This document shows, piece by piece, positions 10,652-20,807 of a stretch of DNA of 64,000 nt (within the stretch, counting starts at the first letter, position 1; every line of letters starts with the position of its first letter). The DNA is from Rhizophagus clarus. Its lineage: Eukaryota > Glomeromycota > Glomeromycetes > Glomerales > Glomeraceae. Both the position numbers and the translations under genes were made by a program. Where the stretch lies: positions 310,001-374,000 of the forward strand of contig BLAL01000160.1 in the NCBI GenBank assembly GCA_015698045.1. Direction: 5' to 3'. The notes under the pieces were generated by a model. It did no database searches. It was given only the letters and a program-made list of their open reading frames with translations, and was not told the DNA's origin.

Positions 10652-13039
10652 TTATTTGATTTTCTTCGAATTTGGTTGGTTGTCTTGGTCATTTATTCCA
10701 GACTTTCTTTTATTTCCTTTTGATTGGGTTTCTTATATAAAAAAAAGAATTAAATAAAATAAAATTTTATAACAATTTGATAATTCAGGACTTTTTCTTA
10801 CCTTCAACACTTTTTTCTAATGTTTTCTTACTTGAAATATTGATAATTTTTTCTAATAATTCTGTAGTAATTAATTCATTTTTTTCCTTATTTAATGCCT
10901 AATTAAAACAAAATTTATTTGACTAAGTTTGTTTTGAAATTATATAGTTACATGTATTTATATTCACCTTTGCTAACTTTACAATATTTTTAATCTCTCT
11001 TCCATTTAGATAATGTTTTTCGTTTAATTTTTTAATATTCACATTATCAGGAGCATAATCTGAAAATTCCAAAAATATACTCCATAATGTTTCACGTGCT
11101 ATAAATAAAAAAAAAATTAACACGTGTAACATTGTTTAAAATAGAAATGTAGTTTACCTTTAGTGTCCAATTCCTTGTATTCCAAGAAAATTGAAATACG
11201 AGTTTGGAAAGCATCATCAAGACAGTTTACTATAGAGTAAAATATATTAAACACTATAATAAGCTTTTAAAAGTATTCATTTTAAAAGTTCCCACCTCGA
11301 TTCGTTGTTAAGAATACAATTCCTTGATGATAATCAAGTAATCTTAAAAATACACATACTAGAGCATTTCGTTTAATTTCATGTGCACTCCGACGTTCAA
11401 GAAAAATATCAACTATTTGTATAATTATAATAAATGTTTTTGAAGTATTAATCAATTGATGTATCAATAAATATACCTTCATCAATTAAAATAATAGCTT
11501 TCCAAACATGTGCCATCTCAAAAATTTTTCTTAATTCTTTTTCTAAATCTTTTGCATCCGTTCCTAATTCTCCAATACTAATAGTATATAATGGGCGATG
11601 AAGTTTCTCAGAAATTGCTTCAGCAGTTAATGTTTTTCCAACTATTAAAGATAATTATTATTAAATTCACATGATTCATTATCATAAGCAATAAGATAAT
11701 AAAAAATAACAAACCTCCAGGGGGACCATATAACAAAAAAGTGCATCCATCACCTTTATTACTAATAATATCTGATTTACTATATTCAAATTTCACAAGA
11801 CTTTCAATTAGGCTTTTTCTTGTTTGATCAAGAACAAGCTTATCAAATGCTTCATCATCAAATGATATATCTAAAATTAGAGAAAATGTAAGAAATAAAT
11901 GTAAATTAAATAAAAGAATTGGTGTTAAATTTTAGGATTATACCATTTAAATGTTCAGCATTAATAAGATACCATTCTTTCCACACAAAACTATATGCAG
12001 GAAGTTTAGATACGCACATGAAAAGTTCTTCTTCTTTAACATCATCATCCATTTCTATACCTTTAGTACATCTGCTAGTATAATCATTGGTGTTTTTTCC
12101 CTTATATCTGGAAACATCAACCATAATACGACCTTTACTAGATTTACTAGAATGTTTGAGAAAGTGATAACCTATTGCATATTTTACGAATTTTTTTCCA
12201 CGTGCTACTAATTTATTATAAATTTCATCCTCTTTTAATAATGGAATGACTGGAAGCTTATCGATTTTACGTAAGCCTTTCCAGAAATTAATTGTATAAA
12301 TATAACTTGTACGAATTAATGAGCAACCATCTAATAAATTAAAGGATTAAGTGGTAAAGTTTTGACAAATAACAATAAAAAAATAATGCAAACCTGAACC
12401 AATTGCTTCAATACTAATCTCAAAATATTTGGTTCCATTGTTATAAAATTTTATTTCTGCTCCAGTAACCTTCTCTCCAATTATAGTTCCATCATATTTA
12501 GAATGTACATATTGGCCTTAAACATATGTAATAGATTAATATAACTATGAAAAAATAAGATATGTGAAATGTAATAACAAATATACCTATTGGAAATAAT
12601 AGGGGTAAATTGTCAAATTCAATAAATCCCTGAAAGAATAATTAGAGCTGATTATTTTATCAAATAAAATAATTTAAGAAAGGATATGTTACTTGGAATT
12701 TACTTTCTCAGTTATTATCCGGATTATTTTGATTTCATCTTTATACTGTTCTTCGATCCAATTAATCAAACCAGGAAAATAAGATCCATAATTTTTTTTA
12801 AGATTATTCAAAACGGATAATAAATTCTTTGCTGGAAGCTATTTTATTTGAAAACAAACGTATTAATATTAAAAACATTTTTTGAAATTATGCAATTATT
12901 TTATACGCTATACAACCGCATTGCGGAACAAGTCTATATTTGGAAAATAACTTTGAACGATTGATATAAGATTATAATCTAAAAAACGAATATATTTAAT
13001 ATTATTTTTTTCTTCAATTGAGTAGTAATTATAACTCAT
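10652..13039 (-). CDS. AAA ATPase, tandem copy D
   Basis: Same architecture as B and C. Start ATG 13,037-13,039; stop TAA 10,652-10,654. The 3' half up to 12,000 is identical to C, after which substitutions appear: the N-terminal region reads NDYTSRCTKGIE where B and C have NNYTRRCTEGIE, and the intron near 12,330 is about 11 bp shorter but keeps an AG acceptor. Walker A, Walker B, sensor 1 and the basic C-terminal tail are preserved. This is the copy that still faces an intact BED-Sel1 gene, so it is the best guide to the ancestral two-gene module. Confidence 0.85.
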
Positions 13040-13617
13040 TGTTATATATTAGTATAGATTTTGAGATGAAATTCTGAATTGAGACAGTATTTAAGGAAAA
13101 TTTTCCCGAAATTTACCGAATATACATATAATATACTTAGTAATATCACGATCGTGATTGAGTATTTATTTTTATTTTTAATTTATAGATGACTGTAATT
13201 ATGTATGTATATAATGTAAACCCAATAACTTCTATATATAATCAAAGCTACCCATACTCCAATTAGAATATGCATACCTACAATTTCTTTGTTGAAAAAA
13301 AAAAAAAATACGTTCAGCCTATTTTCTAATTTTAGAAAATAAATTGTTTTTATTTTCACAAATAATAAATTTTTTAAATAATCGCTTTTAGAAAAAACAT
13401 AATGAAAACTAATATAGTGATTAGTCGGAGATTCATTCTCCAAAATATCGTAGTACACAGTACTTTTTAGTAACATTTTTAATCGGGCTATGGTTTGTTT
13501 ATGTAGACAAAAAAAAGTGCTTTGTGAAATCAAATCACGTGAATTTGATGCTAGTACTTGAAAACATTTTAGTAATCGCATGTACAATTGTCCAAAATAA
13601 ACTAATATATATATAAA
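13040..13617. promoter_or_regulatory. divergent promoter of AAA D and BED-Sel1
   Basis: A 578-bp region between divergent starts. It holds the CCAATTAGAATATGCATAC block at about 13,259-13,277, a poly-A tract at about 13,295-13,307, and a TATATATATAAA stretch ending directly at the BED-Sel1 ATG. It is the intact counterpart of the regions that the MITE disrupted in module A and that lead to relics in modules B and C. Confidence 0.5.
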
Positions 13618-15228
13618 ATGGAAAGAGAAAAAAAACAAGTTTGGAAACATTGGACAATCGTTAAGAAAGATAAAAATAAAAAACATCCTCGTGCACAATG
13701 TAATTATTGTCGTCAAAAAGTATTTGAACAAGCCACTCCTAAACGGATGCAAAAACATCTTGATAAATGTCCAGATGCACCAGATAATGTAAAATCACCT
13801 AAAACTAGACATAACTTTGAAAGTAACGAAGAAGAGCAAAAACCTTTTAAACATTTACTAAATAAAGCATTAACATTGGTTGAAATGCTCTCTTCTTATC
13901 CATCTGCTGTTCAATGGTATCAAAAAAATGCAACAAATGGAAATGTTTTTGCACAATATTTTTTAGGTAGATGTTATGAATATGGAGATGGTTTTGAAAA
14001 AGATGAATATAAAGCATTCGAATGGTATAAAAAATCAGCTGAACAAGAGTACAGTAAAGCACAATGTAGACTTGGATTTTTTTACAAAAATGGGGTTGGT
14101 ACAGAAAAAGATTTAGAAAAAGCCTTTTATTGGTATCGAAAAGCAGCTGAAAATGGATGTAAAGAAGCACAATATAATTTGGGATTATGTTATATAAATG
14201 GAGATGGTATCGAAAAAAATGAAAAAGAAGCACTTAAATGGTATAGAAAATCATCTGAACAAGAACATAATGAAAAACAAAACAAACTTGGATATTTTTA
14301 TGATTATGGGATAGGAACAGATGAACATTTAAAAGCTTTTTATTGGCATCAAAAAGCTGTAGAAAATGGGGATGAAAAAGCACAATATAATTTGGCCTTA
14401 TGTTATGAATATGGAGATGGTATTGAGAAAGATGAAGTTAAAGCATTTGAATGGTATAAAAAATCAGCGGAACAAGGATATATTGATGCACAAGATAGTT
14501 TAGGAACTTGTTATAGGAATGGTATTGGTACAGAAAAAGATTTAGAAAAAGCCTTCTATTGGTATCAAAAAGCGGCAGAAAATAATGAATGTAAAGAAGC
14601 ACAATATAATTTGGCTGTATGTTATGAAAATGGAATTGGCGTTGAAAAGAATGAAGTCAAAGCATTTGAATTGTATGAAAAATTAACGGAACAAGAATAT
14701 AGTAAAGCACAGAACAAACTTGGTTATCTGTGTGAAAATGGTATAGGCACGGAAAAAGATTTAGAAGAGGCTTTTCGTTGGTATGAAAAAGCAGCAGAGA
14801 ATGAAAATAAATTTGCACAGTATAATTTAGGAGCATGTTATGAAGATGGGGTTGGTGTTGAAGAAAATAAAGTCAAGGCACTTGCATGGTATAAGAAATC
14901 GGCTATACAAGAATATAGTAAAGCACAAATTCAAGTCGGCTCCTTTTATAAAAATGGTATAGGTACAGAAAAAGATTTAAAAGAAGCTTTTTACTGGTAT
15001 GAAAAAGCAGCAAAAAATGGGGATGAATACGCACAATATAATATAGGTGTATGTTATGAAATTGGGGTTGGTGTTGAAAAAGATGAAGTTAAAGCGTTTA
15101 AATGGTATAAAAAATCAGCCAAACAAGGATACACTGATGCACAAGTTCAACTTGGCTTTTTTTATAAGTATAATTTAGGTAGAGAGAAAGATTTAGAAGA
15201 ATCTTTCTATCGGTATCAAAAAGCATAG
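13618..15228 (+). CDS. BED-type zinc finger with about 13 Sel1 repeats
   Basis: A single-exon gene of 536 residues. Residues 1-60 form a BED-type finger: an aromatic W near the N terminus (VWKHW), then CNYC, then KHLDKC (C-x2-C...H-x3-C). After an acidic, charged linker come about 13 Sel1-like repeats of 35-37 residues from about residue 105 to the end, each with the AQxxLGxxYxxGxGxxKDxxKAFxWYxKAAE pattern in part. Two repeat types alternate: one with YGDGIEKDEVKAFEWYKKSA, one with NGIGTEKDLEKAFYWYQKAA. BED fingers bind DNA; Sel1 repeats make helical scaffolds for protein contacts, so a DNA-bound scaffold is a fair inference. The last repeat stops abruptly at YQKA followed by TAG, where earlier repeats continue AENG, so the C terminus may be truncated. 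Confidence 0.9.
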   Translation: MEREKKQVWKHWTIVKKDKNKKHPRAQCNYCRQKVFEQATPKRMQKHLDKCPDAPDNVKSPKTRHNFESNEEEQKPFKHLLNKALTLVEMLSSYPSAVQWYQKNATNGNVFAQYFLGRCYEYGDGFEKDEYKAFEWYKKSAEQEYSKAQCRLGFFYKNGVGTEKDLEKAFYWYRKAAENGCKEAQYNLGLCYINGDGIEKNEKEALKWYRKSSEQEHNEKQNKLGYFYDYGIGTDEHLKAFYWHQKAVENGDEKAQYNLALCYEYGDGIEKDEVKAFEWYKKSAEQGYIDAQDSLGTCYRNGIGTEKDLEKAFYWYQKAAENNECKEAQYNLAVCYENGIGVEKNEVKAFELYEKLTEQEYSKAQNKLGYLCENGIGTEKDLEEAFRWYEKAAENENKFAQYNLGACYEDGVGVEENKVKALAWYKKSAIQEYSKAQIQVGSFYKNGIGTEKDLKEAFYWYEKAAKNGDEYAQYNIGVCYEIGVGVEKDEVKAFKWYKKSAKQGYTDAQVQLGFFYKYNLGREKDLEESFYRYQKA

Positions 15229-15844
15229 AAAATGAAATTTGAATTAAAAATGTGTACAGTATTTATTGCATTTTTTAAAATTTAATAAGGAATAAAAAAA
15301 TAATAATTATTATTGTACAATGTAAATTTTAGATTATTTTTCGATAGTTGCTGGTGTCTTTAAAAATTTTAAATTTGTTCTATGTATAAATAAATGTCGA
15401 GTTCCAATAAAAATTTTGTTAGGATCATGATATGAATGTAATTACGCATCTGCAGTATGGATTCGAAGTAAATATTACCCCAAATTCGTATTTTACTAAT
15501 GAAATCGTATGTTTCTATTTCGCTATCGTCTTAACAATTTTTAATTACCGCCCCGTTTTTTTTTAAAATATTTTTATTACAGTATCTGTTAAATAATTTC
15601 ATTTTAATATGGTATTATTTTTTGGCAGCGCGATACAAAAGTTTCATGGTAATACAAAATACGATGATGAACCAACCAATCAATAATAAAATCATAGAAA
15701 TGTAATGAATTTACATTAAACGCATTTAAAGATCAAAAGTAATTTTTTTAAACTCATTAATTAAATGTATGATAATTTTTATTCTCAAAAATTTTAAATA
15801 AGAGACTAATGTACAATTTGCCCGTTCTTTTTCATTTAAATGAT
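15229..15844. other. intergenic
   Basis: A+T-rich, downstream of BED-Sel1 and upstream of the first actinoporin-like gene. No supported gene or repeat other than the GGTTAACC cluster that starts at its right end. Confidence 0.5.
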
Positions 15845-15903
15845 GTTAACCGTGGTTAACCATGATTTGGTTAACCAAGGGTTAACCAAAGGGTTAACCA
15901 TGG
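15845..15903 (+). promoter_or_regulatory. GGTTAACC cluster upstream of actinoporin-like gene 1
   Basis: Five GTTAAC cores, most as GGTTAACC, within about 60 bp, spaced irregularly and followed by GGGATCAGCATTAAATAAA. It lies about 230 bp upstream of the start codon. The same array with the same trailing words lies upstream of the two paralogues, in the matching orientation, so it is probably a bound promoter element. Confidence 0.6.
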
Positions 15904-16130
15904 GATCAGCATTAAATAAAACTATGATTAAAAAAATAATTCATATAATCGTGTTCCGCCCCAAATGCATTTTCGATAATGTTACAATAAAACACTATAA
16001 AAAGGTGACAATTTTTTTCTTCAATTCTTTCAAATTCAATGCTACTATAAAAAAGTGCAATTTTTTCTCTAATTCTTTTAAATTTAATTAAATAACTAAC
16101 TAGTAAAATAAACAAACTCGCGATTTTTCT

Positions 16131-16792
16131 ATGTATGAATTAATTGCAGCAAAGGGAGTCGTTACTCTCGCTACTAAATTTAGAATACCCAAAAGAGAAA
16201 TTTCGATATCAATCGTAAACCAAAGTAAATACACTCTTACGAACGTTACAATGTATTTTAATGGGACCAGTATTAATCCGGCAAACCCCAATATTGCCCC
16301 CTCTACAGATCCTTCAAATATGCAAGTATAAAATTGAGATAAAGTTATCTTTTTTCATTATTGATTATTAACGCATATTATTAATCAGACGTTTTGAAGC
16401 CACATTAAACGGAACTAAGGGGATGCTCTGTTATCAGATTGAGGGAACACCATATTACCTATTAATAAGTTGGAAAGTACCGCTTTTTAGACATCGCAAA
16501 AACGAATTTTGTGTCCATATTTGTGCAAACCGACCTCCCGAAGAACAAAAAGAAAAAAATATTTTTCGCAGAAATATACATAAAACAAATAAAAAATTTC
16601 CCGACGAGAGTATTCAAATTAATCATGATGATTATGATTTTAGAGTAGGCGCTACCACGTCTAGCGGGTAAGTTATTCATGTATATTTGTCGCTGTTATA
16701 TTGGATCACATGATTAATGAATTTACAGTTCTTCGGCAGAAATGAAGGTTCATCTAACCTCACAAAAGAAAAGGCTTAGTTTATTATGGTAG
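16131..16792 (+). CDS. cytolysin/lectin-superfamily (actinoporin-like) protein 1
   Basis: Three exons: 16,131-16,321, 16,389-16,667 and 16,729-16,792, giving 177 residues. The pattern of beta-strands resembles the cytolysin/lectin superfamily (animal actinoporins and fungal fruit-body lectins): an early strand followed by an asparagine-serine-aromatic turn and a YFNGTS turn, then a mid-protein ISWKVP strand and a short C-terminal strand. Family members bind membranes or glycans; whether this one does either is unknown. There is no signal peptide. Intron 1 has a GC donor (GCAAGT) where both paralogues have GT. The final exon is the short, soluble type. Alternative: an unrelated beta-sandwich protein. 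Confidence 0.55.
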
Positions 16793-17718
16793 TCAATCAT
16801 TTTTCTTGGTACGACACAATTACGCACGACAGCACGTGGATGTAGTAACTAATTTCAAATATTTAAGATATTTTTTATAGATAATAATTTTATGTTCCAA
16901 ATTCATATATATGTAATTTATTTCTACGATTTTTTCATTTTTAAGATAATTAAAGATTATAAAATTTGAATTCGATGATGAATTATTATCAGATTTTGTA
17001 TTTATAATCCGATTGCATTTTGTTACTTTTGCGAAAGTTCTTAATATCTCTTAACAATGACAAGTTTTTGATCGAAATAAAAATTTTTCGCCATTATGAG
17101 TTCTATTTCATGATTTAGCGATACGGAACGTATCTGACACATGCACATCAGCACGTGTTAGTACTGCACATACCATTTACGTTTTCCTGATTGAAAAATA
17201 TGAATCGTCGTTGTAATATCTAAGATATCATATAAAAATAATAATTATCGGATTTTTAATTTCACAGTGCTTGCGGGAAATTTATTAAGCATTAACCGAT
17301 ATAAGAATTTTGAATTTTTCTTAAAGATGAATTAGAACGGTGGAAGTATAGTGAAATAGGAACTAAGTACACAAAAAATGAAATATTACGTAGGCAAAGA
17401 CAAAAGAGCGTGTTGCATAGCAAAACGTACGTTAAACTTTGAAATAGAACCCACAATAACACATGTATCGTTATTGTTGTGAAAACTTGAGTTTTTGAAT
17501 TTTATAATGACAAACGGTAATACCTTTTTGAGAAGTTTATAATCTAAGTTTATTGTTTTACCTTAACAACTATAAGTTATCTTAAATTATGACAATTTTA
17601 ATGTATTTTGATTAACTAAATACTATAAAAAAAACTTATATCTTAAATGAAAATGATCATATGAATAATATCGTTACACAGTTTCCGGTTCAATAATAAA
17701 TTTTCTTGAAACGATTGC
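16793..17718. other. intergenic between convergent paralogues 1 and 2
   Basis: No gene seen. Two stretches (about 16,900-17,170 and 17,400-17,718) are recognisably repeated in the same orientation at about 19,015-19,210 and 19,290-19,740, showing that flanking DNA was duplicated with paralogues 2 and 3. Confidence 0.55.
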
Positions 17719-18447
17719 TTAATGAAAATAAAAGAATAAAAAAGAAAGTATGATAATAGTAACAAAAAATATCGAGATGACAGAATTAAAATTAAATAAT
17801 TTCCTTCGTGGGGTTAGATGAACTCTCATACCTACCGAGGTACTACAAATTCAGCGTTTTTAGTTGGTAAATCACATAAATCATGGCCATCCTGAGCAAA
17901 TGAAAAAACTTACCCGCTAGACATGGTAGCGCTAACTTTAAAATCATCAGAGTCAATTTGAATACTCTCATCGGGGAACTTTCTGTACTTTTTATGTATA
18001 CGTTTACGGAAAATAATCTTTTCTTTTTGTTCTTCGGGAGGTCGGTTTGCACAAATATGGACACAAAGTTCGTTTTTGCGATGTCTAAGAAGTGGTACTT
18101 TCCAACTTATTAATAGGTAGTTTGGTGTTCCATCAATCTGATAACAGAGCATCCCCTTGGTTCCATTTAATGTGGCTTCAAAACGTCTGATTTATTATAA
18201 AATACGTTATTAATAATAAATAGGAAAAAAAATATTAAAGTCACTTTTATACCTACGCATTAGATAGATCCGTAGAGGAGGCAATATTAGGGCTTGCCGG
18301 ATTAATACTGGTCCCATTAAAATACATTGTTACGTTTGTAAGCGTGTATTTACTTTCGTTTAAAATTGATATCAATATCGTTCTTTTGGGTATTTTGAAT
18401 TTAGTAGCGAAAGTAACGACATTCTCTGCATTCATTACTCCGTCCAT
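17719..18447 (-). CDS. cytolysin/lectin-superfamily (actinoporin-like) protein 2, hydrophobic tail
   Basis: Three exons on the minus strand: 18,257-18,447, 17,914-18,186 and 17,719-17,842, giving 195 residues. Exons 1 and 2 match paralogue 1 closely in length (191 and 273 versus 279 bp) and sequence. Donors are GTAGGT and GTAAGT. The terminal exon is of a second type: after the shared VHLT strand it runs on about 30 residues longer and ends in a strongly hydrophobic stretch of about 20 residues rich in I, F, V and L. This could be a membrane anchor or simply an extended frame in A+T-rich DNA. Superfamily assignment and function are as uncertain as for paralogue 1. Confidence 0.5.
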
Positions 18448-18633
18448 AGTGAGAAGAGCACAGAAGCACTTATGGTTTGTTATTTTACTAGATAGTATTG
18501 AATTAAATTTGAAAGAATTGAGGGAAAAAATTGGTACCTTTTTATATTGTTTGATTGTAACATTTTTAAAATGCATTTGGGGAGATTATATGAGTTATTT
18601 TATTATCTTAGTTTTATTTAATGCTGATCCCAT

Positions 18634-18690
18634 CGTTAACTTTTAGGTTAACCAAAGGTTAACCAAAATCATGGTTAACCATGGTTAACA
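18634..18690 (-). promoter_or_regulatory. GGTTAACC cluster upstream of actinoporin-like gene 2
   Basis: Five GTTAAC cores in 57 bp, about 190 bp upstream of the start codon of paralogue 2, preceded on the gene side by ATGCTGATCCCATC, the reverse complement of the words beside the array of gene 1. Confidence 0.6.
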
Positions 18691-19661
18691 ACATTTAAAC
18701 GGAAAGAAATGAGCAAATGGCACTTTGGTCGCTTATTAAATATTTTCGAGAATAAAAAATTCTATATATTTATTTAATAAGTTTATAATATTTATTTGAC
18801 GTTTGAGTGAGTTTATGATAATTCATTCCATTTTCTTCGATTTTAAAGTACATTTTATATATTTTATGTAAAATGAACATCATATTTTATTTTTAGCTTA
18901 AGATTTTGTCTATTGGTGTGATCAGGTGATCGGTGATCAATTAATATCAGTTTTGGTTTTGTGGAGTTGATTGTAAAAATTATTTAATTAGATCATAATA
19001 TTTACTGTATATGATTTGTTTCACGCTACAATTTTTTTTATTCTTAAGGTAATTAAAGATTATGGATGAAATTGATAAATTATTAGATTTTATATTTATA
19101 ATCCGATTGTATTTTGTTACTTTTGTCAAAAAGTTCTTAATTCCTCCTATAAAGAAACAAATACATTAAAGATCACTATTGATATAACTTCTATTTCAAA
19201 ATCCGTTTAAGTGTCTGACAGCATGCACATGAAATTATACAAGAGATAAATATCAGATATGGGTTATTCGTCACTCCTCATTTAAATTGTTCATCCTACG
19301 TTCTGCATAGCAAAGCGTACGCTAAATTTCGGAATGGGACTTATAATAGCAAAAATAATGTTAGTTTTGTGAAAATCAGAGTTTTGAAATGCAATTGAAA
19401 TTTATGACAAACGGTAACACTTTTTTGATTTGAGTTTAATAAAATTTTTTAAGCCTTAAGAGTTTATACTAATTTATTATTCTACCTTAACGATTAATAA
19501 AATTGTTAAGTTACATACACTATCTTAAAAATTATGACAATCTTTTAATTGTACTTTGTCTAACTAAATACCTATAAAAAAAACTTATATGTTAAAAAAA
19601 ATGTTCCATAGATGACATTATTACATATAGTATATACTGTATCTACGTTGTTTCTATTTAA
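18691..19661. other. intergenic
   Basis: No supported gene. The left part is upstream of paralogue 2; about 19,015-19,661 is the diverged duplicate of the 3' flank of paralogue 2. Confidence 0.5.
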
Positions 19662-19812
19662 TTATTTTTTTTTTTGTTGAAAAAATTGCTTAATGAAAAT
19701 AAAAATAAAAGAAATATGATGATAATAATAAAAAAAAATCGAGATGACGGAATTCAAAACAAATAACTTCCTTCGTGGAGTTAGATGAACCCTACTAATA
19801 CCTACCATGGTA
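19662..19812 (-). other. possible alternative last exon of paralogue 3
   Basis: It begins after an AG acceptor (TTGTAG) and matches the tail-type last exon of paralogue 2 (same GTAGGT and GTTCATCTAAC words). Joined to exon 2 of paralogue 3 in place of the nearer last exon, the phase is correct and the frame stays open to a TAA at 19,662-19,664, for a total of 204 residues with a hydrophobic, basic-ended tail. It could equally be a dead remnant. Confidence 0.45.
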
Positions 19813-19895
19813 CTACAAGTTGATCAATCACGTATCCAAATATAAATGAAAAAAACAAAGTTCAAAGTTGCAATATGATATAATAAGATGATGAA

Positions 19896-20563
19896 TTACC
19901 ATGGTAAACGTGGTAAACTAAACCATTTCTTTTGTGGGGTTGTTAGATGAACCCTCATTTCTGCCGAAGAACTGTATAATTGATTAATCACGTGATCCAA
20001 TACAATATGATGTATATGAAAACTTACCCGCTAGACATGGTAGCGCTAACTTTAAAATCATCATAATCAATCTGAATACTCTCATCAGGAAACTTTTTGT
20101 ACTTTTTATGAATATATTTGCGAAAAATATTCTTTTCTTTTTGTTCTTCGGAAGGTCGGTTTGGACAAACATGGACACAAAATTCGTTTTTGCGATGTCT
20201 AAAAAGTGGTACTTTCCAACTTATTAGTAAGAAATTTGGTGTTCCCTCAATCCGATAACAGAGCATCCCTTTTGTTCCGTGTAATGTGGCCTCATAACGT
20301 CTGATTTATATAATATACGTTAATAATAAATAATGAAAAAGATGATTTTATCAAACTCAGTTTTATACTTACGCATTAGAAGGATCTGTAAAAGGGGCAA
20401 TATTAGGGCTTGCCGGATTAACACTGGTCCCATTAAAATACATTGTTGTGTTCGTGAGCGCATAGTTACTTTCGTTTATAATCGATACCAATATCTTTCT
20501 TTTAGGTATTCCAAACTTAGTAGCGAGAGTAATAGCATTTTTCGTATTTACTACTTCGTCCAT
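19896..20563 (-). CDS. cytolysin/lectin-superfamily (actinoporin-like) protein 3
   Basis: Three exons: 20,373-20,563, 20,028-20,300 and 19,896-19,971, giving 179 residues. Exon lengths 191 and 273 match paralogue 2 exactly, and donors are GTAAGT. The nearer last exon (SSAEMRVHL start) matches that of paralogue 1, the soluble type, and ends LPW. A second, tail-type last exon lies further downstream at 19,662-19,812. The protein has the same strand pattern as its paralogues, no signal peptide and no obvious membrane segment in this form. Function is unknown; membrane or glycan binding is only suggested by the superfamily. Confidence 0.55.
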
Positions 20564-20750
20564 AGTGAGAAGAGCTTATGGTTTGTTTTATTTTATTAGA
20601 TAGTATTGAATTAAATTTGAGAGAATTGAAGAAAAAATTGGCACCTTTTTATAGCGTTTGATTGTGACATTTTCAAAAATGCATTTGGGGCGGGAAACAC
20701 GATGATACGAATTATTATTTTATCATAGTTTATTTAATGCTGATCCCCAT

Positions 20751-20807
20751 CGTTAACCTTTAGGTTAACCAAAGGTTAACCAAAATCATGGTTAACCATG
20801 GTTAACA
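20751..20807 (-). promoter_or_regulatory. GGTTAACC cluster upstream of actinoporin-like gene 3
   Basis: Nearly identical to the array of gene 2: five GTTAAC cores about 190 bp upstream of the start codon, flanked by ATGCTGATCCCCATC. Confidence 0.6.

Larger units (their letters stand above)
4905..12000. repeat. near-identical 3.19-kb tandem repeat, 2.2 units
   Basis: Units run 4905-8097, 8098-11,291 and (partial) 11,292-12,000. The offset between the first two is 3193 bp up to about 6178 and 3194 bp after it. The only difference found by eye is one extra A in a poly-A run (six A at about 6177-6182, seven at about 9370-9376). The left edge of identity is a T/C difference at 4904 and the right edge a difference at 12,001. 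Each full unit spans the 5' part of one AAA gene, the divergent promoter, the BED relic, and the 3' part of the next AAA gene. Confidence 0.9.

Noticed and set aside
13847-14233. 128-codon minus-strand frame
   Set aside because: Antisense to the Sel1 repeat array; periodic because the repeats are periodic.
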